Numbered from the stretch's first letter, positions 33,323-41,969 are shown. The stretch: DNA of 64,000 nucleotides from Spirosoma fluviale (GCF_900230225.1 NZ_OCNH01000003.1:62001-126000); one strand, 5' to 3'. Translations and numbers: made by a program. The notes: a model not told the origin generated them from the letters alone.

Positions 33323-33660
33323 GTCTTTAGTTTGCGAAGTGTTTCGACTAAATAGGTATCTCAACGGAAAAAAGCTAACGTTCGAATCAGATAGATTGTT
33401 TGCCGTTTACACATAAATCCCATATAAACTTAGTGAAAGTAGGTAAAAAAAGTAGGTAATCTAGTTGAAGTCGCAACATTTTTCTTTTCTTTGTATTGTA
33501 ACGACGTTAGCAGCCTTCAGCTACCAGGCTCGTCGTTACACTCAACAAATTTCGCTGATTCTCAACTAGGTATCAACTCTGTTGCTTACGCTGCTGTCTG
33601 ATTTGCGTTTTTGTTATTAACTGACCCTTTAGTGTTTAATTGTTAAATTGTTTAAGTTTT
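33323..33660. other. Long leader region of the cold shock gene
   Basis: 338 bp between divergent start codons, AT-rich. It contains the structured hairpin at 33497-33540 and presumably the promoters of both genes. A long 5' untranslated leader is usual for cold shock genes. Confidence 0.5.
33497..33540 (+). promoter_or_regulatory. Structured leader hairpin upstream of the cold shock gene
   Basis: TGTAACGACG (33497-33506) pairs with CGTCGTTACA (33531-33540). Inside it AGCCT (33512-33516) pairs with AGGCT (33526-33530) after a 5-nt bulge, leaving a 9-nt loop. There is no T-run, so it is not a terminator. Position in the leader, about 120 nt before the start codon, suggests a cis-acting RNA element. 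Confidence 0.45.
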
Positions 33661-33867
33661 ATGCAAACAGGTGTAGTAAAATTCTTTAACGAAAGTAAGG
33701 GTTACGGATTCATTGTTGAAGACGATACCAACCGGGACATCTTCGTCCACATCACCGGCCTGAACGGAATTACCATTCGGGAAAAAGACCGGGTTCAGTT
33801 TGAAGTGGTTGACGGCAAGAAAGGACTCAATGCTGTAAAGGTGAAAAAGATCGACTCCGATTACTAA
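33661..33867 (+). CDS. Cold shock protein, CspA family
   Basis: A 68-residue OB-fold protein. It has both RNA-binding motifs of the family: KGYGFIVED (RNP1-like) and DIFVHITGL (RNP2-like). GVVKFFNESKGYGFI is nearly invariant among CspA proteins. Such proteins bind single-stranded RNA or DNA and melt secondary structure. ATG 33661 begins at the conserved MQTGVVKFF; the frame upstream is not conserved. Followed by a strong terminator shared with convergent lysS. Confidence 0.95.
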   Translation: MQTGVVKFFNESKGYGFIVEDDTNRDIFVHITGLNGITIREKDRVQFEVVDGKKGLNAVKVKKIDSDY

Positions 33868-33896
33868 GCCTTCAGTTCGTCTACATATGAATGTGT

Positions 33897-33930
33897 AACC
33901 CCCGCCCGATGAATTCTGGCGGGGGTTTTT
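33897..33930. terminator. Terminator between cold shock gene and lysS
   Basis: AACCCCCGCC (33897-33906) pairs with GGCGGGGGTT (33918-33927), then TTTT on the plus strand. It lies 30 bp past the cold shock stop and 6 bp before the lysS stop; on the minus strand the stem is followed by a poor T-run. Confidence 0.85.
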
Positions 33931-33935
33931 GATTT

Positions 33936-35705
33936 CTATCCAATCCATGCCTTCACTTCATCCAGAGTGGGCATTTTGGCTTCCAGTTTTAACTTTTTGC
34001 GAACGCCCCCTAAATCGTTGAATAATTTGTTGGGATTGGCTCCCTGAAGTTGCTCAACGCTCATGAAGCCCAGCTTCTGAACGGCGGGTACCCATTCTGC
34101 CGGAACACCGGCGGTAATAAAATCACTTTCGTCTGATTGCTCCTGTTTCTTTTCGGGACGCATCTGTGGGAAAAACAGCACATCCTGAATAGACGATTGA
34201 TTGGTCATGATCATCGAGAGCCGGTCAATACCCAGGCCCACACCCGCCGTTGGCGGCATGCCATATTCGAGTGCCCGCAGGAAGTCTTCGTCCAGCGCCA
34301 TCGCTTCTTCATCACCCCGCTCGGCCAGGCGCAACTGCTCTTCGAACCGCTCGCGCTGGTCGATGGGGTCGTTTAGCTCGGAGTAGGCGTTGGCAATTTC
34401 TTTTCCGTTGCAGATGGCTTCGAATCGTTCTACCAGGCCCGGTTTGCTCCGGTGCTTCTTGGTCAGGGGCGACATTTCAACCGGATAGTCGGTAATGAAT
34501 GTTGGCTGAATCAGGTTCGGTTCGCAGGCATCACCGAATAGTTCGTCGATCAGTTTCGACTTACCCATGGTGCTGTCTACCTTGATACCCCGTTGTTCGG
34601 CTACCTGCCGAAGTTCGTCTTCTTCCATGGCCGATACATCGACGCCGGTGTACTCCTGAATGGCCTCGAACATGGTCAGGCGTTTCCAGGGGCGTTTGAA
34701 GTCGATAATGTTTTCGCCAACGGTAACTTTCGTCGTGCCCGCTACATCCAGCGCTACTTTTTCTACCATCTCCTCAATGGTATCCATCATCCAGAGATAA
34801 TCTTTGTAGGCAACGTAGAACTCAACCTGCGTAAACTCGGGGTTGTGTGTACGGTCCATCCCTTCGTTCCGGAAATCTTTGGCAAACTCGAATACGCCAT
34901 CGTATCCGCCAACGATCAGGCGTTTGAGGTACAACTCATTGGCAATCCGCATATATAGCTTCATGTCGAGTGAGTTGTGGTGTGTGCTGAAAGGCCGAGC
35001 CGCAGCACCCCCGTGAATGGGCTGTAAAATGGGTGTTTCTACTTCCAGGTACCCTTTTTCGCTCAGGAACTGCCGGATCGAATTGACCAGTTTGGTACGT
35101 TTTATGAAAACATCGCGCACCTGGGGGTTTACAATCAGGTCCACATACCGCTGGCGGTAGCGTTGTTCGGGATCGGTAAAGGCATCGTAGGTTTCTTTTT
35201 CTCCTTTCTCGTTCACCACTTCTTTTACTACCGGCAAAGGGCGCAGGGCTTTATTGAGGATCTTGAATTCCTTAACATAGACCGACAGCTCACCGGTTTT
35301 TGTGGTAAATACATGGCCTTTCACGCCGATGATATCGCCAATATCGAGCAGCTTTTTAAAGACAGTGTTGTAAAGCGTTTTGTCTTCGCCGGGGCAGAGG
35401 TCGTCCCGCCGGAAGTAAAACTGCATCCGACCGGTAGAATCCTGTATTTCGGCGAACGACGCGCTGCCGCTAATCCGGAAGACCATTAACCGGCCCGCTA
35501 ACTGAACATTGCCCCAACGTTCGTCGCCGGAATAATCCTGTTCGGGAGTAACCTCTGTACCGGGGCCATCCGTCTGGAAAGCCGCCCGAATGTCGGCAAT
35601 AGTCGTATTTACGTCAAACAACTCGGCGGGGTAGGGGTCAATGCCCATCCGCATTAATTCTTCGCGCTTTTGTCGGCGATTTATTTCCTGTTCACTCAGC
35701 AGCAT
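33936..35705 (-). CDS. lysS: Lysyl-tRNA synthetase, class II
   Basis: A 589-residue class II aminoacyl-tRNA synthetase. The N-terminal OB-fold anticodon-binding domain (about 55-170) is followed by motif 1 ([20 protein letters not shown]), motif 2 ([20 protein letters not shown]) and motif 3 ([11 protein letters not shown]). After motif 3, where most LysRS stop, there is an extension of about 75 residues: an acidic linker, then a helical HhH-like module ([20 protein letters not shown], ending DEVKAWIG). Extensions of this kind occur in other Bacteroidota LysRS; role not established. ATG 35705 was chosen; the frame extends to a TTG at 35714. A promoter motif is at 35754-35761. Confidence 0.97.
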   Translation of the reverse strand: MLLSEQEINRRQKREELMRMGIDPYPAELFDVNTTIADIRAAFQTDGPGTEVTPEQDYSGDERWGNVQLAGRLMVFRISGSASFAEIQDSTGRMQFYFRRDDLCPGEDKTLYNTVFKKLLDIGDIIGVKGHVFTTKTGELSVYVKEFKILNKALRPLPVVKEVVNEKGEKETYDAFTDPEQRYRQRYVDLIVNPQVRDVFIKRTKLVNSIRQFLSEKGYLEVETPILQPIHGGAAARPFSTHHNSLDMKLYMRIANELYLKRLIVGGYDGVFEFAKDFRNEGMDRTHNPEFTQVEFYVAYKDYLWMMDTIEEMVEKVALDVAGTTKVTVGENIIDFKRPWKRLTMFEAIQEYTGVDVSAMEEDELRQVAEQRGIKVDSTMGKSKLIDELFGDACEPNLIQPTFITDYPVEMSPLTKKHRSKPGLVERFEAICNGKEIANAYSELNDPIDQRERFEEQLRLAERGDEEAMALDEDFLRALEYGMPPTAGVGLGIDRLSMIMTNQSSIQDVLFFPQMRPEKKQEQSDESDFITAGVPAEWVPAVQKLGFMSVEQLQGANPNKLFNDLGGVRKKLKLEAKMPTLDEVKAWIG

Positions 35706-35753
35706 GGTCGTCAATGTGTCGGTCGACCAGAAAGGCGACCCGTTTTAAGGGTG

Positions 35754-35761
35754 CAAAAATA
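35754..35761 (-). promoter_or_regulatory. Candidate lysS promoter
   Basis: Minus-strand TATTTTTG, exact TAnnTTTG match, 49 bp upstream of the lysS ATG. No convincing -33 element. Confidence 0.4.
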
Positions 35762-35860
35762 GTGAAAAGGATTGGCGTTTACAGTGATATGCCGAAAGAA
35801 GCCGTTGATGGAGTTGGAAAGCCGTTCCCATAAATCGTACCATTCATATTAATTTCTTAT

Positions 35861-35886
35861 ATATCATTGTGCTATCAAAATGATAT
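35861..35886. promoter_or_regulatory. Palindrome upstream of the SPFH gene
   Basis: ATATCATT (35861-35868) and AATGATAT (35879-35886) form an 8-bp inverted repeat with 10-nt spacer, 27 bp before the SPFH start codon. It could be an operator; no cognate regulator is known. Confidence 0.3.
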
Positions 35887-35913
35887 TACTTTATTGAACT
35901 AGCCTTTACGAAA

Positions 35914-36768
35914 ATGCAGGAAAAACCGCTTACATCAATCTCTGGTTATGTGTTGTTGCTTGTTGCCGTAGGCTGCCTGGTAGCGGCTGCCGGTTTAGGT
36001 ATTGCCCTGAAGACTGTGGTGATTCCGGTCTTGTTAGTGATACTGGCTATTATTCTGTTCATGGGAATAACCGTGATTAATCCAAACGAGGCAGCGGTGT
36101 GTACCTTCTTCGGCGATTATGTCGGGACGATGAGACAGGGCGGACTGCGGTGGGTTAACCCCCTGTATAGCAAGACTAAAATAAGTTTGCGTGCCCGTAA
36201 CCTGAACGGACAAACGCTGAAGGTCAACGATAAAATGGGCAACCCCGTCGAGATTGCCGCTGTTGTTGTCTGGCAGGTAAAAGACACCGCCAGAGCCCTC
36301 TTCGACGTAGATAATTACGTAAATTTCGTACAGATACAGTCCGAAGCCGCCGTTCGGAAGTTAGCGAACTCGTATGCATATGACCACATGGAGGATGAAA
36401 CGTCATCGGTAACGCTACGGGATAGTACCGGCCAGATCAACCTGTTTCTGGAACAGGAACTGAACGAACGGCTCGAACGAGCGGGTGTCGACATTATCGA
36501 AGCTCGCGTTAGCCACCTGGCCTATTCGTCTGAAATTGCCGGTGCTATGTTACAGCGGCAGCAGGCATCGGCCATGATTGCCGCTCGTCGCCTTATTGTG
36601 GAAGGGGCCGTGGGTATGGTGGAGATGGCATTGGAGCGACTGGAAAAAAATGGCGTGATCTCTCTTGATGAAGAACGCAAAGCGGCTATGGTAAGCAACC
36701 TGCTGGTTGTACTCTGTGGCGAAAAGTCAGTTAGCCCGGTCGTTAACGCGGGGACTCTTTATAATTAA
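35914..36768 (+). CDS. SPFH/Band 7 domain membrane protein
   Basis: A 284-residue prohibitin/stomatin-like protein. Two N-terminal hydrophobic segments ([20 protein letters not shown] and [16 protein letters not shown]) anchor it; the SPFH domain follows with [29 protein letters not shown] and [20 protein letters not shown]; the C-terminal part is a coiled-coil-like helix ([20 protein letters not shown]). SPFH proteins form membrane scaffolds or protease regulators. In many Bacteroidota this gene is followed, as here, by a very small Arc-type protein. Between them lies palindromic element copy 2. Confidence 0.9.
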   Translation: MQEKPLTSISGYVLLLVAVGCLVAAAGLGIALKTVVIPVLLVILAIILFMGITVINPNEAAVCTFFGDYVGTMRQGGLRWVNPLYSKTKISLRARNLNGQTLKVNDKMGNPVEIAAVVVWQVKDTARALFDVDNYVNFVQIQSEAAVRKLANSYAYDHMEDETSSVTLRDSTGQINLFLEQELNERLERAGVDIIEARVSHLAYSSEIAGAMLQRQQASAMIAARRLIVEGAVGMVEMALERLEKNGVISLDEERKAAMVSNLLVVLCGEKSVSPVVNAGTLYN

Positions 36769-36781
36769 AGTAGTCTTCTTT

Positions 36782-36872
36782 GAGGAGTTAGGAGCGAGAA
36801 GTGAGGAGGGCTGACGCAGGTTATGCCGCCGGATGGCTCCTAACTCCTCGCTCCTAACTCCTAACTTCTAAA
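36782..36872. repeat. Intergenic palindromic element, family A copy 2
   Basis: Left arm GAGGAGTTAGGAGCGAGAAG (36782 on) pairs with the right arm ending CTCCTAACTTCT near 36870. The core GGGCTGACGCAGG then TTATGCCGCCGGATGGCTCC is almost identical to copy 3 on the opposite strand and similar to copy 1. It lies between the SPFH stop and the Arc-type start. Confidence 0.9.
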
Positions 36873-36877
36873 AAAAC

Positions 36878-37072
36878 ATGGCTACTGAAAAGAAAGCATT
36901 TATCTTACGCATTCAACCCGAAACGTTGAAGGAGATGGAGCGGTGGGCACAGGAGGAGTTTCGGAGTGTGAATGGGCAAATTGAATTTTTGCTCAACGAT
37001 GCCCTGCGCAAGCGAAAAAAACGAACCCCCAAACCGGAGGAAGGGGAAGAGGGTAGTATTAGGAGCGAGTAG
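36878..37072 (+). CDS. Small Arc-family DNA-binding protein
   Basis: A 64-residue ribbon-helix-helix protein: KKAFILRIQPETLKEMERWA then FRSVNGQIEFLLNDAL, the pattern of Arc/MetJ-like proteins that follow SPFH genes in Bacteroidota. The C-terminal tail is basic then acidic (RKRKKRTPKPEEGEE). The last residues GSIRSE are encoded by the edge of palindromic element copy 3, which also supplies the TAG stop, so the original gene probably ended a few codons differently. It may control its own operon. Confidence 0.82.
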   Translation: MATEKKAFILRIQPETLKEMERWAQEEFRSVNGQIEFLLNDALRKRKKRTPKPEEGEEGSIRSE

Positions 37073-37167
37073 CGAGGAGTTAGGAGCCATCCGGCGGCAT
37101 AACCTGCCGGTCCGGTCAGACCCCTCGAGTCAGCCCTCCTCACTTCTCGCTCCTAACTCCTAATACT
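37055..37167. repeat. Intergenic palindromic element, family A copy 3
   Basis: Same element as copy 2 but inverted: its minus strand reads GCGAGAAGTGAGGAGGGCTG and ends CCGCCGGATGGCTCC, with a 22-nt insertion in the middle. Outer ends AGTATTAGGAG and CTCCTAATACT are inverted repeats. It covers the stop codons of both flanking convergent genes (37070-37072 and 37153-37155). Confidence 0.92.
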
Positions 37168-37941
37168 GCCTCCCCTACTTAATACTGCCTCACCAATCAG
37201 CCGGATGCCGTTTAGGGTTAGGGAGGGGACTATATCGCTGAATACATCGTTCAGGGATGTGATTTGCCCGGATAATCCGCCGGTGGCTACGGCAATGCAA
37301 TCTCCGTTCAGTTCGCTCTGGATACGGCTGACCAATGAGCGAACCAGTCCTTCGTAGCCCAACACTACGCCCGCCTGAATGGCGTGAGTTGTACTGGTGC
37401 CAAGTGCCGAAGCAGGCACCTCAATGGGCACTTCGGGCAGTTGTGCCGTGTTGGCGAACAACGACCGAATGGCGGTTTTTAAACCTGGGGCAATTGCCAC
37501 TCCCAGCAGTTTGCCGGTTCCGGATACCGTAGTGAATGTTAAGGCCGTTCCGAAATCGACCACAACACAGGTGCGCTGGTAGCGGGTATACGCAGCCAGC
37601 GCATTGGCAACTAAATCGGAGCCGATCTCGTGGGGGCGTAGCACCTCAATGGGCAAATGTGGGTAAATATCGGGCCCTACAACTACGGGAGCAAACCCAA
37701 ATAACTCTGTCAGCATAGCCCGCATGGTAGGCGTGAGGGCCGGTACAACACTGCTCAAAACAGTCGTTTCAACACTACTCAAGGGTAGTCCCGCTTCCAG
37801 TAACCAGAGCCGCAACCGACGTTCGTAGGATTCAGCCGACTCATCATGCCGGGCGGGTGTCCGCCAGATGTGCTGCCAGCTGGTTGCATTATAAAATCCG
37901 AAAACGGCGTCGGTATTGCCAATATCAACGATAATCTGCAC
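37153..37941 (-). CDS. coaX: Type III pantothenate kinase
   Basis: A 262-residue ASKHA-fold kinase making 4'-phosphopantothenate, first step of coenzyme A synthesis. Motifs are IIVDIGNTDAVFGFYN (phosphate 1), the substrate loop around GPDIYPHLPIEV, and VVDFGTALTFTTVSGTG (phosphate 2 with the aspartate). Late GVVLGYEGLVRSLVSRI and ATGGLSGQI complete it. The start is GTG 37941. The last residues (GGSIRS) and the stop lie in palindromic element copy 3; the preceding 20 bases also repeat at 37181-37193. Function should be unaffected because the catalytic core ends well before. Confidence 0.93.
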   Translation of the reverse strand: MQIIVDIGNTDAVFGFYNATSWQHIWRTPARHDESAESYERRLRLWLLEAGLPLSSVETTVLSSVVPALTPTMRAMLTELFGFAPVVVGPDIYPHLPIEVLRPHEIGSDLVANALAAYTRYQRTCVVVDFGTALTFTTVSGTGKLLGVAIAPGLKTAIRSLFANTAQLPEVPIEVPASALGTSTTHAIQAGVVLGYEGLVRSLVSRIQSELNGDCIAVATGGLSGQITSLNDVFSDIVPSLTLNGIRLIGEAVLSRGGSIRS

Positions 37942-38038
37942 GAGCGAAGGGAATAAATACCGGGGCGAAATAAGGAGAAAAACGGCACATTCTTATCGTA
38001 TTAGCAGCTCACTACGGGAATAAGGTATAGCGAGTAGG

Positions 38039-38746
38039 CTAAAACAGCGCCTTTCTGGGCTTTATGGCCATAAAATCTTTCAGGTAGAAGGGCTCAAACG
38101 TAGCTACGTCTTCAAATTCACTGCGGGCATAAGAAACTACGGCCAGGTGCCCGACTGTTCGGGCCGAAGGCGCTATGGTTGCGTTAGGAAAGTGCGCATT
38201 GGCATGACTACCCAGCATGGTTTCGCATTTTGCGGCTCCATCGCCAAAAAAAACAACGGAATTCTCCGTCAGCCATTCGCTAAACGATTGTTCATCAATG
38301 ATCTGGGCTGTGGTTTGTTGTAGTTCATGGCCATCCGTACTGTATAAAGCGCAGTAAACTTCCATCCGCCGGGCATCGATCATCGGACAAAGAATATAGC
38401 CGCCGGGATAATAGCCACGAACCTGCTCGGCCATGGCCCTTAGTGTATTTACCGCGATCAAAGGTTTGTCGAGCGCAAAACAAAGCCCTTTTGCTGTCGA
38501 AACCCCAATGCGTAACCCCGTATAAGAGCCTGGCCCCTTTGCCACAGCGATCGCATCCAATTGGGCTAACTCATAACCTGCCTGGTGTACAATATCGCTG
38601 ATTAGTGTTGTCAGCATAGCCGAAGAAGTACGCTCTGTGAAGAGTTCATACGATCCCAGCAACGAACTGCTGAGCAAGCCGTCTGTATTGTGCAACGCTA
38701 CGGAGCAGATGGCAGTCGATGTATCGAGAGAAAGAATAAGTGGCAT
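38039..38746 (-). CDS. tsaB: tRNA threonylcarbamoyladenosine biosynthesis protein TsaB
   Basis: A 235-residue ASKHA-fold protein: LILSLDTSTAICSVALHN at the N-terminus, then TLISDIVHQAGYELAQLDAI and the signature AVAKGPGSYTGLRIGVSTAK. TsaB forms the complex with TsaD and TsaE that makes t6A37 in tRNAs reading ANN codons. The C-terminal half is more variable, as usual. It is 97 bp upstream of coaX on the same strand. Length normal. Confidence 0.95.
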   Translation of the reverse strand: MPLILSLDTSTAICSVALHNTDGLLSSSLLGSYELFTERTSSAMLTTLISDIVHQAGYELAQLDAIAVAKGPGSYTGLRIGVSTAKGLCFALDKPLIAVNTLRAMAEQVRGYYPGGYILCPMIDARRMEVYCALYSTDGHELQQTTAQIIDEQSFSEWLTENSVVFFGDGAAKCETMLGSHANAHFPNATIAPSARTVGHLAVVSYARSEFEDVATFEPFYLKDFMAIKPRKALF

Positions 38747-39257
38747 AGGCTAAATAGGAAACAGAGGCAAAGTAAAGCGTACCTTACCGATTTTCAAGCA
38801 CCCATTTTTGTTGTGTTCAAATTGACCGTTTCGTTGACAAGATAGCTGATTTATGTTACTCAATAGGTTAGGTTGGACTTGGTTGTAGTTCACTCTCTAC
38901 CAGATGCCGTAATTCATACATTGGAACAGGATGAATATATATTAAAAGGAGTAAGTACTTGTATATAAATGATTTAAAATTAAAGAGATACAGTAAATTT
39001 GATGTTTTTACATCATATAAACTTAAATAGTATAGTAAATTACAAGAGCATACGATAAAAAAAGAAGGCAATATGCTAATTATTAGTATAAAAAGATGCT
39101 ATTTGCTCCATCGAATTACCGGATAGTTAATATATACTTTTAGGGTATACCGTTAATTTCAAAGAAGTTCGAAAAATAAAAAGTTGTTTTTTAGTGACTT
39201 TTTGTAAACTGTAAATTCTACATTAGCAGTATATATCTAAGCTGGCTCAGATTATAG
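38747..39257. other. AT-rich region between tsaB and the TetR gene
   Basis: 511 bp, very AT-rich, marking the left edge of the AT-rich exopolysaccharide region. It must hold promoters for the two divergent genes. One 67-codon frame (38868-39071, minus) is low-complexity and unlikely to be real. Confidence 0.5.
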
Positions 39258-39926
39258 ATGGAAAAAATTAGAAGAAATCGCGCGGACACCACACAGCGTA
39301 TTGTTAACGCCCTCGAAGATGTACTGGCCGAGCAAGGTCTTGAAGGTGCCAGAATTAACCAAATCGCTGAAAAGGCTGGAATTAGCAAAGTGCTTATCTA
39401 TCGCTATTTTGGCGGCCTTGATGGGTTGATGGAATACTACGTCCGAATGGGCCGAATGTTTCCACACTTTACACCAGCCATGCTGGACCAGATCCGTCCA
39501 ATACATCAGGATGATTTGGCCAAGGTTTGGTATCGGCAGGCAATTCAGATGTTTCGTTACATGCGGACATCGAAAGCAGCTCGCGAAGTACTGAAGGCGA
39601 ACGTTGTTGAAAATGACCCAACAGCTGATGTCATTAGCAAAGCACAGGATGATGAATTGATGCGCTTAGTTAACCAGCTTTCATTCATCGAAGGACCCGA
39701 CAATCAGGCAATTTCGGCAGTAATGCTAGGTGCTTTATCTTATCTGACTATTCAGGCCCAAAATAACCATACTATGGTTGGCATTGATCTGCGTAGTGAG
39801 CAGGGCTGGCAACGTATTGAGGGAGCAGTTAAACTGATTTATTTGGCACTTAACAAAATGGCGATTGACACTCAATCTGTTAAGTTAAGCGCTCAAACTA
39901 AAGCCCAGCCTGCTAGCCAATGGTAG
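39258..39926 (+). CDS. TetR family transcriptional regulator
   Basis: A 222-residue regulator. The N-terminal HTH is typical: TQRIVNALEDVLAEQGLEGA then INQIAEKAGISKVLIYRYFG (residues about 12-55). The C-terminal ligand domain is all-helical without recognisable signature. It ends with a strong terminator at 39947-39982 and sits between tsaB and a HicB-like gene at the entrance of the exopolysaccharide locus, so control of that locus is possible but unproven. Confidence 0.92.
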   Translation: MEKIRRNRADTTQRIVNALEDVLAEQGLEGARINQIAEKAGISKVLIYRYFGGLDGLMEYYVRMGRMFPHFTPAMLDQIRPIHQDDLAKVWYRQAIQMFRYMRTSKAAREVLKANVVENDPTADVISKAQDDELMRLVNQLSFIEGPDNQAISAVMLGALSYLTIQAQNNHTMVGIDLRSEQGWQRIEGAVKLIYLALNKMAIDTQSVKLSAQTKAQPASQW

Positions 39927-39946
39927 ATTATCATGTATTGTGTAAT

Positions 39947-39983
39947 AAAAAAGCTTCCATTCAACAGAATAGAAGCTTTTTTT
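39947..39983. terminator. Bidirectional intrinsic terminator
   Basis: AAAAAAGCTTC (39947-39957) pairs with GAAGCTTTTTT (39972-39982) across a 14-nt loop. The T-run on the plus strand and A-run on the left let it end transcription from the TetR gene and from the convergent gene at 40000. Confidence 0.9.
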
Positions 39984-39999
39984 ATGTCCAGTACCTAAG

Positions 40000-40623
40000 C
40001 TAAAGTAGTGAAAAGTTGATCATCTCACGCCCAAGCTGCTGAATTAGCATTTCTATCTTTTGAGCCTCCTTCGTTGAGGGGTGTTGCTTATTGGTCAGGA
40101 ACTGACTGAGTAACTCCTGCGGGATATTGGTCTGATCAGCCAGGTGATTTATTTTGAACCGTTGAAAGAGTTCCCGAACACAGGTTAAGTCATGGTGAAA
40201 GTTGAACACAAAATCGTTGGGTAGTATTTCCCTGTCGATATCATGAGCGCTCAGATAATTAGTTAACTCATTGAGTTGAGTCTGTAGCTTACTGATGGTT
40301 GTTTCATGAGTAGCTCCGGAGGTAATTATCAATATACCTTGTAATTCGACACGTCCCCAAAGCTGGCCTCCTTTTTTCTCAAGCACCACCGGAACGACAG
40401 GTACCGCTATTTTCTTCGTATGCTGGCCTTTAAACGAAGTCTTGTGGGGAGTATAGGCTGCTCGAAAGAGGGTATCCAATGTTCCGTTCGGTATGCTGCC
40501 TAAGCTTTTCAGGGGGGTGACGAGGTATTGAGCAACGGAGTTATATATACAGCAAGTACTGCTTTGATAGACCAGCTGCCAGTCTCTATTTTGTAAAATA
40601 TTCACTGATGTCTGTAAATTCAT
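40000..40623 (-). CDS. HicB-like protein with HTH and N-terminal extension
   Basis: A 207-residue protein. Residues about 85-150 (LWGRVELQGILIITSGATHE, TISKLQTQLNELTNYLSAHD) have the pattern of the HicB RNase-H-like antitoxin fold seen in Bacteroidota. The C-terminus (FKINHLADQTNIPQELLSQF, LTNKQHPSTKEAQKIEMLIQ) is a lambda-repressor-type HTH. The first 80 residues are an extra basic region I cannot assign. No HicA toxin gene is adjacent, so it is more likely a transcription factor than an antitoxin. It is divergent from the exopolysaccharide operon, an attractive position for its regulator; that role is inference. Confidence 0.6.
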   Translation of the reverse strand: MNLQTSVNILQNRDWQLVYQSSTCCIYNSVAQYLVTPLKSLGSIPNGTLDTLFRAAYTPHKTSFKGQHTKKIAVPVVPVVLEKKGGQLWGRVELQGILIITSGATHETTISKLQTQLNELTNYLSAHDIDREILPNDFVFNFHHDLTCVRELFQRFKINHLADQTNIPQELLSQFLTNKQHPSTKEAQKIEMLIQQLGREMINFSLL

Positions 40624-41157
40624 AGTATATACTTACTGGATTTTACAAATATGCAACTTTTTGAAACGAGTGGTAAAGTAACTTTACCTTATATCTAATA
40701 TTTACTATTATAACTATTATAAATACAAACTAACAATTAAGGCAATTATTTTACGACTTAGGATACATTATAGGGTATAATTATTCTTACCCTACAGAAG
40801 TTAATGGGCAACAGAGACCAATGAGTAAGATTGAATCCTATAAGGGACTGATTATGAGGTCAATATGTGTATTTTAAAAAGCAGGTTTATATTTTTATTC
40901 GTCTCTATGTTTACAATTATTTTAGATAGTAAATAAAATATATACGGTAATTACTTGTTACTATAGAGAACATACAATATATTTGAAATGTGATAACAAA
41001 ATTAATAGGTAACAACTTGTTATTTTGTTACTACCTGTTAATCATATAATGTAGTGCATTATCCTGATGAATTACACTATATGGTTAATCGATATAGTAG
41101 TTTAGACTAGTAAGCATTTATATCTCTTTCTTTTTAACATAGTTAATTTACTAATTT
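40624..41157. other. Regulatory region ahead of the exopolysaccharide operon
   Basis: 534 bp, extremely AT-rich, between divergent start codons. It contains a cluster of TTGTTAC words and the palindrome TAACAACTTGTTA at 41010-41022. No gene is seen. Confidence 0.5.
41007..41036. promoter_or_regulatory. Palindromic operator-like cluster
   Basis: TAACAACTTGTTA (41010-41022) is a perfect palindrome; around it AGGTAACAA (41007) and TTGTTACTACCT (ending 41036) form a wider imperfect inverted repeat. The same word occurs as TTACTTGTTACTA at 40951. It lies about 120-150 bp before the first exopolysaccharide gene. Confidence 0.4.
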
Positions 41158-41958
41158 ATGACATTGACATATCATGCCAAGACGCTACCATTACTTATTG
41201 CGTTAGCCTTAATTAGCTTCGTATCAGGCTGTACTTCATCGAAGAAGCTGGTTTACTTTCAGAGCCTGCCTACGGCTTCTGACTCAATAAAATTAACAAG
41301 CCGATTTGTTCCGACTATTCAACCGGGAGATATCTTGTCCGTCCGAGTGAGCAGCCTAAGTCCGGAAGCTACTACATTTTTTAACCCACCTTCTGCTACA
41401 CTACCCGTTGACCGTCTGACGACCCCAGCGACGGCTTCAGCCCTTCCAGAACTAACAGGCTATCTGGTTGACACAGATGGTACACTCGAACTACCGCTGA
41501 TAGGCAAAATACCCGTAAGTGGGCTCAGTACTAGTAAGGCCTCTGACAAAATCCGTGAGCAACTCAAAACGTATTTGAAAGAGCCAACAGTAAACATTCG
41601 TAATCAGAACTTCCGGGTGTCAGTTATGGGCGAAGTAGCCCGGCCCTCTCTCTTTACAATTCCTAACGAACGGATAACAATGCTCGAAGCATTGAGCCTG
41701 GCTGGCGACATTACCATTTTTGGTCGGCGGGACAACGTATTACTCATCCGTGAGGTAAATGGTGTGCGAAAATTTACCCGTATTGATCTTACTAATCGCG
41801 ATCTATTTAGCTCCCCTTATTACTACCTGCAGCCAAACGATATAGTGTATGTTGAACCTGGCAAAGCACGGCAAGCTAATGCAGATCAGACGTATCGACT
41901 GCTGCCCATTGCGCTCAGTGCACTTTCTTTTCTGGCAATCATATTCCGTTATTTTTAA
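41158..41958 (+). CDS. Polysaccharide export lipoprotein (OPX/Wza-like)
   Basis: A 266-residue outer-membrane polysaccharide export protein. Signal peptide ends in a lipobox (LISFVSGC, lipidated Cys25). The polysaccharide export domain follows (TIQPGDILSVRVSSLSPEAT), then an SLBB-type segment (GYLVDTDGTLELPLIGKIPV, FRVSVMGEVARPSLFTIP). The C-terminus ends in a hydrophobic segment (PIALSALSFLAIIFRYF), as in Bacteroidota OPX proteins that lack the Wza barrel helix. First gene of the locus, 11 bp before the BY-kinase gene with which it should form the trans-envelope export channel. Confidence 0.94.
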   Translation: MTLTYHAKTLPLLIALALISFVSGCTSSKKLVYFQSLPTASDSIKLTSRFVPTIQPGDILSVRVSSLSPEATTFFNPPSATLPVDRLTTPATASALPELTGYLVDTDGTLELPLIGKIPVSGLSTSKASDKIREQLKTYLKEPTVNIRNQNFRVSVMGEVARPSLFTIPNERITMLEALSLAGDITIFGRRDNVLLIREVNGVRKFTRIDLTNRDLFSSPYYYLQPNDIVYVEPGKARQANADQTYRLLPIALSALSFLAIIFRYF

Positions 41959-41969
41959 TTAATAATATC

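Noticed and set aside
38868-39071. 67-codon minus-strand frame after tsaB
   Set aside because: Low-complexity, AT-driven Leu/Tyr/Ile sequence without plausible start region.
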